64,000 bases of DNA from Fodinibius saliphilus (lineage in GTDB: Bacteria > Bacteroidota > Rhodothermia > Balneolales > Balneolaceae), in contig NZ_VAWF01000001.1 in assembly GCF_005869845.1 (NCBI RefSeq), forward strand, positions 1,364,001 through 1,428,000. Direction: 5' to 3'. Below the pieces are notes generated by a model. That model was given only the letters and a program-made list of their open reading frames with translations, was not told the DNA's origin and ran no database searches. Position numbers and translations under genes: made by a program. Position 1 is the first letter of the stretch. Each line of letters starts with the position of its first letter. Below, piece by piece: positions 1 to 8,826 of the stretch.

Positions 1-251
1 GCCATCTTTTTGTTGGCGGAAGAAAACTGGGTGGGATAGGGCCCTGCGTCAGGGTCATTGGCTACAGAGTAGAGGTGCCACTTTCCATCAATAGAAGCTT
101 TAATGGTCAGGTCAAACACCTCCCCCGCCTTCACTGTTTCAGGAGCATCTGTTACCGAATATGAGACAGGATCTAACATCTGTCCTTGAACAAAAAATGG
201 GGATAACACCATTACGATGATCCCCATTATCTTACTAATCGAATTTTTCAT
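1..251 (-). CDS. DsbD-like N-terminal domain protein (5' part only)
   Basis: Reading the minus strand from ATG at 249-251 gives 83 codons that run off the window. The protein opens with a signal peptide (MKNSISKIMGIIVMVLSP, then FFVQGQ). A beta-rich stretch follows, including the motif GKWHLYSVANDP. That 'WHLYS' context is typical of the N-terminal periplasmic domain of DsbD/thiol:disulfide interchange proteins, which carry reducing power across the inner membrane to periplasmic partners. The membrane and thioredoxin domains would lie outside the window, so the family call rests on the N-terminal domain alone. The gene starts 31 nt beyond the rplI stop on the same strand, so it may be read through from the ribosomal protein operon. 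Confidence 0.6.
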   Translation of the reverse strand, partial: MKNSISKIMGIIVMVLSPFFVQGQMLDPVSYSVTDAPETVKAGEVFDLTIKASIDGKWHLYSVANDPDAGPYPTQFSSANKKM

Positions 252-282
252 TACCAAGAGGTTAAATTGAACGCAAAGCGCT

Positions 283-741
283 TTATTTTTTAACCACCCA
301 AACTTTAATCTGTGCTTTAATCTCACTAATTAAAGTAACAGTGGCGGTGTATTCACCTAATGTTTTGATGTCTTGGTCTAGTTCAATCTTACGCTTATCG
401 ACGTTAATATCTCGTTCTTCCAGTGCATCTGCAACGTCTTGATTGGTTACTGAACCGTGAATCCGTTCATCTTCTCCTACAGCAACAGGAATTGTTACCG
501 AAGTAGTTTCCAGACGCTCTGCCAATTCCTGAGCATTTTCTACTGTAACTTCAGCACGACGTTCTGCTTGTTCTTTCATTGTTTCAACCTGCTTGAGAGC
601 ACCGTCGGTGGCCATAATTGCCTTTCCTTGGGGTATCAAGTAGTTGCGGCCGTATCCGGCTTTTACTTCTACGATGTCGCCGGCATCACCGAGCTTATTA
701 ACATCTTCTCTTAAAATTAACTTCATGTATTTATTAGCCAT
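283..741 (-). CDS. rplI: 50S ribosomal protein L9
   Basis: 152 aa, close to the usual L9 length of about 150. L9 binds 23S rRNA near the L1 stalk and helps reading-frame maintenance. The N-terminal L9 signature is visible at residues 17-43 (KLGDAGDIVEVKAGYGRNYL, then IPQGKA). It is followed by the long connecting helix (residues 48-80) and the C-terminal domain with the conserved GSVTNQDV segment. It is the last gene of an rpsF-rpsR-rplI cluster, 18 nt after rpsR. Many bacteria have ssb between rpsF and rpsR, but there is none here. Confidence 0.97.
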   Translation of the reverse strand: MANKYMKLILREDVNKLGDAGDIVEVKAGYGRNYLIPQGKAIMATDGALKQVETMKEQAERRAEVTVENAQELAERLETTSVTIPVAVGEDERIHGSVTNQDVADALEERDINVDKRKIELDQDIKTLGEYTATVTLISEIKAQIKVWVVKK

Positions 742-759
742 GGGAATAGAAAATCTTTG

Positions 760-1011
760 TTATCGAAGGTTATCTGCTACATATGGAATCAAACCGAGGA
801 ATCGTGCTCGCTTAATAGCTCGCGACAACTGGCGCTGATATTTAGCACTCGTTCCGGTTACACGACGGGGAAGAATCTTTCCCTGATCATTCATAAAACG
901 CTGTAGCAAATCAGTGTTTTTATAGTCGATATATTCAATGCCCGCTTTCGAAAACTTGCACTCACGGGTCTTAATATGCCCTTTCTTTGGGTGTGATGGA
1001 TTCTTAATCAT
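760..1011 (-). CDS. rpsR: 30S ribosomal protein S18
   Basis: 83 aa, basic, family-typical length. S18 pairs with S6 on the platform of the 30S subunit. The S18 signature is clear: a DYKN segment near residue 30, then [19 protein letters not shown] and the basic helix [18 protein letters not shown] at the C-terminus. The N-terminus carries an extra basic stretch ([20 protein letters not shown]). The gene sits 31 nt after rpsF and 18 nt before rplI and is certainly co-transcribed with them. Confidence 0.96.
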   Translation of the reverse strand: MIKNPSHPKKGHIKTRECKFSKAGIEYIDYKNTDLLQRFMNDQGKILPRRVTGTSAKYQRQLSRAIKRARFLGLIPYVADNLR

Positions 1012-1042
1012 AATAGAAAATTGTTGTATTTATTGAGATAAA

Positions 1043-1426
1043 TTAATCTTCGTCGTTTTCTTCTTCATCTTGCTCTTCGACAAAGACCGGAGGTACTTCA
1101 TTTTTACGCTGCATTTCACGATGACGCAACATTTTAGCATCATACTTCAACGTTAGATAACGCATAATATGATCATCAATGCGAAGTGCTCGTTCTAACT
1201 TCTCAATAAGTTCTCCGGGCGCAGTAAAATAAGCGTTTACGTAATAGCCGCTGGACTTATTATCCATTTCAAACTCAAACTTGCGGATTCCCCATTCATC
1301 AACTTCATCAATCTCACCATCATTATCTCTGATAAACTTGGTGAATTTTTCGACGATACCTTCATACTCATCGTCTTCTAGAACGGGACTTATTATATAT
1401 GTTAATTCGTAATAGTTTCTACTCAT
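1043..1426 (-). CDS. rpsF: 30S ribosomal protein S6
   Basis: 127 aa. The N-terminal YYELTYIISPVL and the central GIRKFEFEMDNKSSGYYV are characteristic of the S6 ferredoxin-like fold. S6 forms the S6:S18 heterodimer that binds 16S rRNA. The C-terminal tail is strongly acidic (EEQDEEENDED), a common variable extension. It is the first gene of the rpsF-rpsR-rplI operon, with about 500 nt of non-coding leader upstream that contains a stem-loop at 1465-1492. Confidence 0.96.
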   Translation of the reverse strand: MSRNYYELTYIISPVLEDDEYEGIVEKFTKFIRDNDGEIDEVDEWGIRKFEFEMDNKSSGYYVNAYFTAPGELIEKLERALRIDDHIMRYLTLKYDAKMLRHREMQRKNEVPPVFVEEQDEEENDED

Positions 1427-1464
1427 AGGATATGTTTTCCTTTGGTTGTTCCTTAATTGAAACA

Positions 1465-1492
1465 GCCGACGTGGTGACTTTCACTCGTCAGC
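1465..1492 (-). promoter_or_regulatory. Stem-loop in rpsF leader, possible S6:S18 autoregulatory element
   Basis: About 40 nt upstream of rpsF, on the transcribed (minus) strand, GCTGACG pairs with CGTCGGC (7 bp with one G-U). An asymmetric internal loop (A versus CA) separates it from an inner GTGA/TCAC stem with a 3-nt loop. In many bacteria the S6:S18 complex represses its own operon through a leader stem-loop with an asymmetric bulge. Position and shape fit, but I cannot confirm the specific bulge consensus. Confidence 0.3.
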
Positions 1493-1924
1493 AGGCACGC
1501 AAAAATAAGCTTTTTTAATGCTAATTCCAATCCCTAAAATTCAATAACCATCGCTATTCTAAGGGTCGTAATGTCAGTATCGCCTGCAGGGTACTTTTTA
1601 GAAAAAAGCATTTTTTGACTTTAAACTTCATTTCCAGTTTAATTAGTATGATGTTATTGAAAGTTTTTTTCTAGAACTTGCTCTTTATACCCCGATTATT
1701 TTGATTCACAGGTAGGATCAAAGCATCATAAATAATACGTTGGCTAACTATTTTTACAATCCCTGTAATGGGATTTAAAAACTTTTAAGTATCATGGGCA
1801 GCCATTCCCTGTTTGAACAGGGTGCTACTCTATTTTCGCTGGATATTATTGGAGGTCTCACCAAAGTTAAATCTACGTCCTTAAAAATAGATATAAGAGA
1901 ATTTCCAAACACAAAATATTTTCA
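1493..1924. other. Intergenic region between rpsF and the decayed sigma factor gene
   Basis: No reading frame here looks coding. It must contain the divergent promoters for rpsF (minus) and the old sigma-factor gene (plus), but I find no convincing TANNTTTG element. A palindrome at 1807-1822 (CCCTGTT, 2-nt spacer, AACAGGG) sits about 100 nt upstream of the sigma-factor remnant and could be an operator or a structured leader. There is no T-run, so it is not a terminator. Confidence 0.4.
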
Positions 1925-2495
1925 ATGGCAGACTCCTCTCAAATAACTCAGCTTTTAAATGACATTGAAGAAGGTTCTGAAGAAACATATAACGAACTTT
2001 TTCCCCTAGTCTACCAGAAGCTCAAGCAGCTGGCTTATTCTAACTTACAAGATGAAAGAGACGATATTACTTATACCAAGACTGCTCTTGTTCATGAAAT
2101 GAAGTATATCTAAAACTAGTACAGCAAGGAGAGCTGAAAGTAGCCAATAAAAATCACTTTTTGGCTATCGCCGCGCGTTGCATGCGACAAATACTTGTTG
2201 ACCATGCCCGTAAAAACAGGCAGAAAAAAGGGGAGCCGACAACCGGGATATTACGTTCATCGATGAGCTGTTAAAAGTACAAGAAGAATCTGAGCATATA
2301 GTTGAGTTGGACAAAAAACTCAAAGAACTTGGGGAAATAGATGAACGAATGGCCCAGATTGTCACACTTCGTTTTTTGGGACAGATGACGGTCTATTCCA
2401 CAGCCAAAGCATTGGATATATCGGAATGGACGGTAAAACGAGACTGGGCTAAAGCACGCGGATGGTTATATAAAGAATTAAAATCGGGGTTATAA
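1925..2495 (+). pseudogene. Decayed ECF-type RNA polymerase sigma factor
   Basis: Three fragments in different frames join into one ECF sigma factor of the kind paired with Ser/Thr kinases. The N-terminal part (MADSSQITQLLNDIEEG to TKTALVHEM) breaks near 2100-2110. The middle part (YLKLVQQGEL, then HFLAIAARCMRQILVDHARK) breaks near 2240. The C-terminal part (DITFIDELLKVQEE to KRDWAKARGWLYKELK) ends at TAA 2493-2495. Region 2 (ARCMRQILVDHARK) and region 4 (ERMAQIVTLRFLGQMTV, ALDISEWTVKRDW) are recognisable. The two frame breaks make it non-functional unless frameshifting occurs. A degraded kinase gene follows 14 nt downstream, matching the usual sigma-kinase pairing. Confidence 0.85.
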
Positions 2496-2509
2496 CAAAA
2501 ATCATTTCC

Positions 2510-5290
2510 ATGAATAAATAAGAGTGGAAAGAGATCTATGAGATTCTTGACACGGCCTTAGACTTAGATAAAAATAAAAGACTTACCTACATCCAAAAGC
2601 GATGCCAGGGAGTACCAAAACTCAAAAAAAAAGGTAACCGCTCTTCTAGAATCAATTGATAAATCTGGCACTGAAGAGTTTTTAGAGGAACCTCAAGCCT
2701 TTCCCAATCATTTAGCTGCTGATTTTTCAAAACACAATAAAAAAAGATCAAAAACCTTCCTTAATTAGAGATATAATAGGAAATTACAAGATTATCGAAC
2801 TGATCGACCATGGGGGAATGGGATCAGTTTTTTTGACAGAACGGGTTGTTGGAGCCTACAATAAGAAAGTAGCGTTAAAACTACTACAACGTGGTATGAG
2901 CACCCCGTCTAATATTGCTCGATTTAAACGTGAACGAAATATACTAGCCAGCCTTAACCATCCTAATATTGTAAAAACTTCTTGACGGAGGCGTTACTGA
3001 TAACGGACTACCTTATCTCGTCATGGAATACATTGAAGGTATTCCACTCCTGGAGTATTGCCAAAAGCATCAACTCCCTTTTGGACAAGCGGCTACAGTT
3101 GTTTCAAACAGTATGTCAGGCTGTAAAACATGCACATAGAAATGCCATAATCCATCGTGATTTAAAACCCTCTAATATTTATGTCACCGACAGCGGCACC
3201 GTAAAAATACTTGATTTCGGTATTGCTAAACTTCTAGTACAAAGATTCCGGAGATGCACTTTTATTAAGAACGCGCACTAGTGACCATATGCTTACCCTG
3301 GGTTATGGTGCCCCGGAACAGTTTAGTAATGAAGCAATTACTACAGTAACTGATACTTATACTCTGGGGATACTTCTATATGAGCTGCTAACCGACAAGC
3401 ATCCTTTCAATATCAAAGATAAAAAGCCATCGCGGATTGAGAATTTAATTCTCAGAAAATCTCCTGAAACCCCATCAAAAAATATTCAAAAACTAAGCAA
3501 AGATGAACGAACAGAGATTGCATCACTCAGAGATACGACACCTTTATCTTTGATTCAAACGCTTACAGGAGATCTTGACGCCTTGGTAATGGAAAGCATG
3601 GCGCAAAGAATTCAAGGATCGGTATCCTTCGGTTGAACAACTGCTTGAAGACCTCAACAGGTACAATCAATTCCTCTTATCGCTCAACGTGATACATTTC
3701 AATACAGGATCAAAAAATTTGTTAGTCGAAACAGTCGTATTATTGTAGCTTCAATGCTAGCTATTGTTACAATAGTTGGATTGGGGATATATCATATCAA
3801 CACAATTGAAGAAGAGCGTCAGATTGCTGAAATGGAGGCGCAAAAAGCCCAAACTGTTACGGAAGTATTAGGTCGAAATATTCAGGACATCCAATCCTCG
3901 TTCCACTGATTATGAAGGCAAGAATTTGTCGGCGAAAGAACTGCTCACTAATTCCAGTAATACCATCACCGATGATCTTCAAGATCGACCTGATGTTTAT
4001 GTGAAAGTACTCTTAGCCAAAGGGGAAGTTTTAAAAGGCATTGATGCATACCAAGAAGCGGAATCTAACTATCGTAAAGCGTTAGAGTGGAGTTCTGAAA
4101 CAACTCATCCAATTGAAAATAAAGTAAAAACCAATGTGCTCCTTGGGGATTTGTACACAGATTGGAATAAAGGCCAGCAGGAGACTGTGGAATTTGCTCA
4201 AAGGGCTCATAACCAACTGAAAAACATGGAATCCCCACCGCCTGCTTTGAAAGCTTCCGTTATAGGTCTCCGGGCTCATGTAATCTCTTCAGAATTGAAA
4301 GATTACGAAAAAGGTAATCTATATTTCGAAAAAGCGGATAGCATTTATAAAAAGGCAGGTTTAGATCAATCCTATGAATATATGAACATGCTCACCGGTT
4401 ATGGCCGAACACTTCTCTATGTCTTCAATTTCACAAAGTCAGAGCAAGTACTGTTAAAGTCAAATCGAATACATCGAAAGACCTTGGATCGTCCCACCCT
4501 CACGGTAGCGGAAAATTACAAATTCTTGGGGTGGACAAATCGAAAGTTAGGTAATTTTGAACAATCAAACCGGTATTTCAGGAAATCGATTGCATTAAAA
4601 CAAAAATTAACTGGTGAGGAAACACTACAAACCGCCATTCCGATGTATCACCTTGCTCGGAACTATACACTCTCCGGAGAGTACGAAAAGTCGGAACGTT
4701 TGGCCAAGCAAGTCTTGCAAATATATCAGAAAAACCTAGAGCCGGGTAATCAATATATTTTGCAAGCCAAAAATTATATAGGAACTGCAAAATACCATCT
4801 CGGAAATTATTCCGCAGCCGAACGGTCACACAAGGATATCATCAAACAGAGTAACCAAGCCATGCATAAAGCCGGAGTTAAGCCGAACTTAGCATTAGTC
4901 TATCAGCACACCGATCGCTTAAATGAGGCGATTACCTTGCTTGAGGAAAGTATCAACGTGAATGAGAAGTATTTGGATCATCAGAGTCGGGTTGTAGCCG
5001 TAGATATGATTAAATTAGCCGCCATTTACCGGGAGCTGGATAAATAGGATCAGGCAGAAAATTATTTTGACCAAGCTAAATCAATACTGAAAAAAGAGGT
5101 GGCAGCTAATCACTACCGCATGGGTGAATTTCATTTGCGATACGGTAGATTAAAATTAGAAAGCGGTCACTAAAAACAAGCAAGCAATCATTTTAGCAAA
5201 GCCTATACTATATTTCGCGATTGCTTCGGTGAGGAAAGCCCCAGAACGCAACAGGCTCAATCCCAATTGATAGCCCTTGGGCAGGCGTAA
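2510..5290 (+). pseudogene. Decayed Ser/Thr protein kinase with TPR repeats
   Basis: Parts of one large protein appear in successive frames. First an N-terminal segment (EWKEIYEILDTALDLDKNKR). Then the kinase: glycine loop GNYKIIELIDHGGMGSVF near 2775-2830, VALKLL lysine, catalytic loop HRDLKPSN near 3160, DFG near 3222, APEQF near 3310. Then a membrane segment near 3730-3795 (IIVASMLAIVTIVGLGIY). Last come about 450 residues of TPR repeats (3926-5287). I count at least five frame breaks (for example near 2630, 2980, 3240, 3630, 3900) and premature stops at 2519-2521, 5045-5047 and 5171-5173. The TPR half keeps a 373-codon open frame, but without its kinase. Intact relatives are transmembrane PknB-type kinases with periplasmic TPRs. 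Confidence 0.85.
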
Positions 5291-5456
5291 GACTCTGCAT
5301 TTTCTTTACAGTAAAGCGCCTGATGGGGAAGGTTAAATTTGCCTATTTCACACAGGTTAACTTATGAATTATCGTTTTGGAGTTTACCTCCCAGCTATAA
5401 ATATGGGGAAAGCAAATCAAAAGGTTGAGCTACCCGATTATTAATCATAAAAATAC

Positions 5457-6905
5457 TTAGCCACCAATTAATGCAACCCAATCGTTGGTATAATAGGAAG
5501 TAATAAGATTATGCAAATCACCAAATGCAATGCCAAAATACACCGTTAAAACGGCGAGCACAATCAATGTAGAACGGAATAATAATCCTGACTGTACAAG
5601 AGGTACATCTTTATGAGGCTCACGGAAATACATATAAACCATAGGACGCAGATAGTAGTACACACTTGCAGCACTTGCAAGTACACCAATAATAGCCAGT
5701 GCTATATATCCTGCGTCAATAGCCGCAGCAAAAACCATGTATTTTCCAATAAACCCTACAAATGGCGGTATGCCGGCTAATGAGAATAGGAAAAAGGAAA
5801 GCAACACTCCCATAAGCGGGCGTTTAAAACCAAGTCCGGCATAGTTGTTTACATCAGTAAAGTCGAGTCCTTGTTGACGTTCATAATATGCTACTACACC
5901 AAAAGCACCAACGTTCATGATGGTATAAGCTAACAAGTAAAAGAGCACCGCACTATAACCTGCGGTAGTACCTGCAGCCAATCCTACCAATAAGTAACCG
6001 GCATGAGCTATACTGGAATAAGCGAGCATTCTTTTGATATTGTCTTGGACAAGGGCAATAAGATTGCCTAATATCATCGTAAGAATAGCAATAACTTCAA
6101 TTACTTCTCCCCACTCTGCTGTTTCTGCCGGAATCATCTTGGAAAGGATGATCATGAGTGCAATAAAAGAGGCTGACTTTGAAGCTGTGGCCATATAAGC
6201 CGTGAGTGTAGTCGGTGTCCCCTGATAAACATCGGGCGTCCACATATGGAAAGGTACAGCAGAAATCTTAAAGAAAAATCCAGTTAGCAGTAACGCCGCC
6301 CCGGCTACAAATAAAAGATCGGTACTGGCTGCTTCAGCGATAGCAGGTAGCGATAGTGAGCCTGTAGCACCATACAAAAGAGCCATTCCATAAAGTAAGA
6401 AACCCGTAGAAAATGCTCCCAGTAGAAAATATTTTAGTGACGCCTCGGCTCCGGTTTTTCGCTGCTTAAATATTCCTGCAAGCACATACAGGCAAATAGA
6501 CATTGTTTCTACCCCTATAAAGATCATGACAAGATCGTTGGCACTGGCCAAAGCGACCATTCCCGTTGTAGCAAAAAGTACCATCGCATACACTTCACCA
6601 AAATCGTGGTCTATGGCACTTAAGTATTCTCTGGATATCAATACACAAAACAGAGAACCAAAAAGAATAACAGCATTACCAAAAGCAGTAACACCGCCAT
6701 ACGTTATCATGCCGGAAAAAGCGATACCAGCAGGTTCGAACATATCAATTACTGACAATACCAGTGCGGCCAATAATGACACTACGGAAAGACCGTAAAT
6801 GGCATCATGATCATCTTTATAAGAATCAATGACAATTCCGATAAGTCCGGCAACACCAACAATGATGCCGGGTAAAAAAGCGTTTATATCGTGTAAGTAA
6901 TCCAT
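5457..6905 (-). CDS. nuoN: NADH-quinone oxidoreductase subunit N
   Basis: 482 aa, about 14 membrane helices, the usual NuoN size. NuoN is one of three antiporter-like proton-pumping subunits of the complex I membrane arm. The family signature is present: FHMWTPDVYQGTPTTLTAYM with the following SKSASF, and the conserved lysine segment DNIKRMLAYSSIAHAGY. The C-terminus ends in VALIGG. It is the last gene of the nuoL-nuoM-pcd-nuoN cluster, 8 nt after the pcd stop. No clear terminator is visible in the 166 nt before the kinase remnant. Confidence 0.96.
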   Translation of the reverse strand: MDYLHDINAFLPGIIVGVAGLIGIVIDSYKDDHDAIYGLSVVSLLAALVLSVIDMFEPAGIAFSGMITYGGVTAFGNAVILFGSLFCVLISREYLSAIDHDFGEVYAMVLFATTGMVALASANDLVMIFIGVETMSICLYVLAGIFKQRKTGAEASLKYFLLGAFSTGFLLYGMALLYGATGSLSLPAIAEAASTDLLFVAGAALLLTGFFFKISAVPFHMWTPDVYQGTPTTLTAYMATASKSASFIALMIILSKMIPAETAEWGEVIEVIAILTMILGNLIALVQDNIKRMLAYSSIAHAGYLLVGLAAGTTAGYSAVLFYLLAYTIMNVGAFGVVAYYERQQGLDFTDVNNYAGLGFKRPLMGVLLSFFLFSLAGIPPFVGFIGKYMVFAAAIDAGYIALAIIGVLASAASVYYYLRPMVYMYFREPHKDVPLVQSGLLFRSTLIVLAVLTVYFGIAFGDLHNLITSYYTNDWVALIGG

Positions 6906-6913
6906 GCAGCTAA

Positions 6914-7201
6914 TTAGTTATACAGTGACTCGATGGTTTTTGCGAGCGTAATATCTTTTTCGGTAACTTTTCCGCCGGCATCATGTGTACTCAGCGAGAT
7001 GTTAACCGTATTATAAACATTAAAGATTTCTGGGTGATGAACCTGTTCTTCAGCTTCAAAGGCGATACGATTAATAAAAGCTATCGCATCACGAAAATTA
7101 TCAAAACCAAACTCCTTGCTGATCTTATCATTCGCATGTTCCCAATCAGAGAGACCTCCAAGTTCATCTGCAATCTTGTCGTCAGAAAGTGGTTCAGCCA
7201 T
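6914..7201 (-). CDS. 4a-hydroxytetrahydrobiopterin (pterin-4a-carbinolamine) dehydratase
   Basis: 95 aa, normal for the PCD/DCoH family (95-110 aa). The active-site signature is intact: EEQVHHPEIFNVYN with the paired histidines and HPE, then the third histidine in LSTHDAGG and the aspartate in EKDITLAK. The enzyme dehydrates 4a-hydroxytetrahydropterin during pterin-cofactor recycling. It lies between nuoM (4 nt) and nuoN (8 nt), so it is translated from the complex I message. No aromatic amino acid hydroxylase gene is nearby. From memory, a PCD gene is also found in the complex I cluster of Rhodothermus marinus, so a link to complex I in this lineage is plausible. Confidence 0.93.
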   Translation of the reverse strand: MAEPLSDDKIADELGGLSDWEHANDKISKEFGFDNFRDAIAFINRIAFEAEEQVHHPEIFNVYNTVNISLSTHDAGGKVTEKDITLAKTIESLYN

Positions 7202-7205
7202 TGTA

Positions 7206-8819
7206 CTATCTGTTTTTAGTTTTAGATGCTAATTCATCTGTAACATCATACAATGTTGAAGCCCATTGCGGTAGTTCCTGAGAGTTTGCGGAACGTTTAA
7301 TTGCCATTCTTTTTTCATTGGATGATTCAAGCAGCTCCTGAACTTGTGCTTCAGAGTACTGGGTGAAATCAAGAGGCCTGATACCAATCCAAACCATAAA
7401 AATCACTAATGGCACCAAGAGTCCGATTTCTCGTGCATTCAGATCTACCAGTTTTTCATTTTTCTCATGCTTCAACGGACCAAACATTACGCGTTGATAC
7501 ATCCAAAGCATATAAACCGCTGCTAAAATCACTCCCAAAGCGGCGAATACTACAAAAGCATTTTGCGGAAGTACTTCAGAGCTAAAGGTTCCATTAAGAA
7601 TCAAGAACTCACCAATAAATCCGTTTAATCCGGGTAACCCAATAGATGCAAGGGTTGCGATCATAAACATAACCGCAAAGACGGGAACAACCTTAGCTAT
7701 GCCACCGTAGTCTTTGATTTGCCGTGTATGGGTGCGGTCATAAATCATTCCTACAATCAGGAATAACGCTCCTGTTGAAAGACCGTGATTAATCATTTGA
7801 ATAAGTGCTCCCTGAACAGCAATAGTATTAAAGGCAAAGAGTCCCAACACTACAAACCCAAGGTGACTAACTGAGGAATAGGCTACCAGTTTTTTTACAT
7901 CTTTCTGTACCATTGCAACCAAGGCACCATAAATAATTCCGATCACTGCCAATGTTGCCATATATGGAGCAAATTCTACGAACGCATTGGGGAACAATGG
8001 CAAACAAATGCGCAACAGTCCATATGTTCCCATCTTCAACATAATAGCTGCTAACACTACCGAACCGGCTGTTGGCGCTTCTGTATGCGCATATGGCAAC
8101 CAGGTATGGAAGGGGAATAGCGGAACCTTAATACAAAAGGCTAAGGAAAAAGCTAAGAAGAGATAGGTTTGTTCGACCAATCCAATTTGGTAGGTATCTC
8201 CGGAAAGGAATCTCCAGTCAGTAGTAAATTGATATCCATCAATAAAGGTACCTGCATCGTAGCCCACATAAATCAAGCCTACAAGCATGATCAGTGAACC
8301 TACCAGGGTATAAATGAAAAATTTAACAGTAGCATGAATTCGGTTTTTGCCGCCCCAGATACCGATCAGGAAATACATTGGTATCAGTGAGAGTTCGAAG
8401 AATACATAAAAAACAATCAGGTCGAGCGAAGCGAAGACTCCCATTGAGGCCGTTTGCAGCAACAGTAACATTGAATAATAACCCGCCAAATGCTTTTTAA
8501 CAGAATCCCAAGAAGATAGAATTACTATGGGCCCCATAAGGGTAGTTAACATAAACAAAAGCAGGCTCAATCCGTCAAGCCCCAGCAGATACTTTATATC
8601 GAGCCCAGTCAATAAGGGATTACCCTCTGTTAAATATTGCGCCGTAGCTGAATTTGCAATATCGAAGTTAAACAGTAGTGGCAGCGATAATGCAAAAGTC
8701 GCCGTTGTGACGATCAAGCTTATCCATTTAGTAGCTTTGTCACTGCGGGCAGCCAAAATTGCGGCGATCCCTACTAGTGGTAAATAAATACAAATATTTA
8801 AGAGTAACTCCATTATCAA
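7206..8819 (-). CDS. nuoM: NADH-quinone oxidoreductase subunit M
   Basis: 537 aa with about 14 membrane helices, the middle antiporter-like pump of complex I. The proton_antipo_M signature is intact: FPFHTWLPYAHTEAPTAG, followed by the broken-helix region, and KKLVAYSSVSHLGFVVLG with the conserved lysine. The glutamate in FELSLIPMYFLIGIWG matches the conserved TM5 glutamate of the family. The C-terminal 60 residues are hydrophilic (EAQVQELLESSNEKRMA to LASKTKNR), a modest extension. The gene follows nuoL by 7 nt and precedes pcd by 4 nt. Confidence 0.96.
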   Translation of the reverse strand: MIMELLLNICIYLPLVGIAAILAARSDKATKWISLIVTTATFALSLPLLFNFDIANSATAQYLTEGNPLLTGLDIKYLLGLDGLSLLLFMLTTLMGPIVILSSWDSVKKHLAGYYSMLLLLQTASMGVFASLDLIVFYVFFELSLIPMYFLIGIWGGKNRIHATVKFFIYTLVGSLIMLVGLIYVGYDAGTFIDGYQFTTDWRFLSGDTYQIGLVEQTYLFLAFSLAFCIKVPLFPFHTWLPYAHTEAPTAGSVVLAAIMLKMGTYGLLRICLPLFPNAFVEFAPYMATLAVIGIIYGALVAMVQKDVKKLVAYSSVSHLGFVVLGLFAFNTIAVQGALIQMINHGLSTGALFLIVGMIYDRTHTRQIKDYGGIAKVVPVFAVMFMIATLASIGLPGLNGFIGEFLILNGTFSSEVLPQNAFVVFAALGVILAAVYMLWMYQRVMFGPLKHEKNEKLVDLNAREIGLLVPLVIFMVWIGIRPLDFTQYSEAQVQELLESSNEKRMAIKRSANSQELPQWASTLYDVTDELASKTKNR

Positions 8820-8826
8820 TTCTTTT

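Noticed and set aside
1925-5290. Assembly error as the cause of the broken sigma and kinase genes
   Set aside because: Besides indels there are in-frame stops from base changes, and flanking genes are all intact, so true decay is more likely. It cannot be fully excluded without reads.
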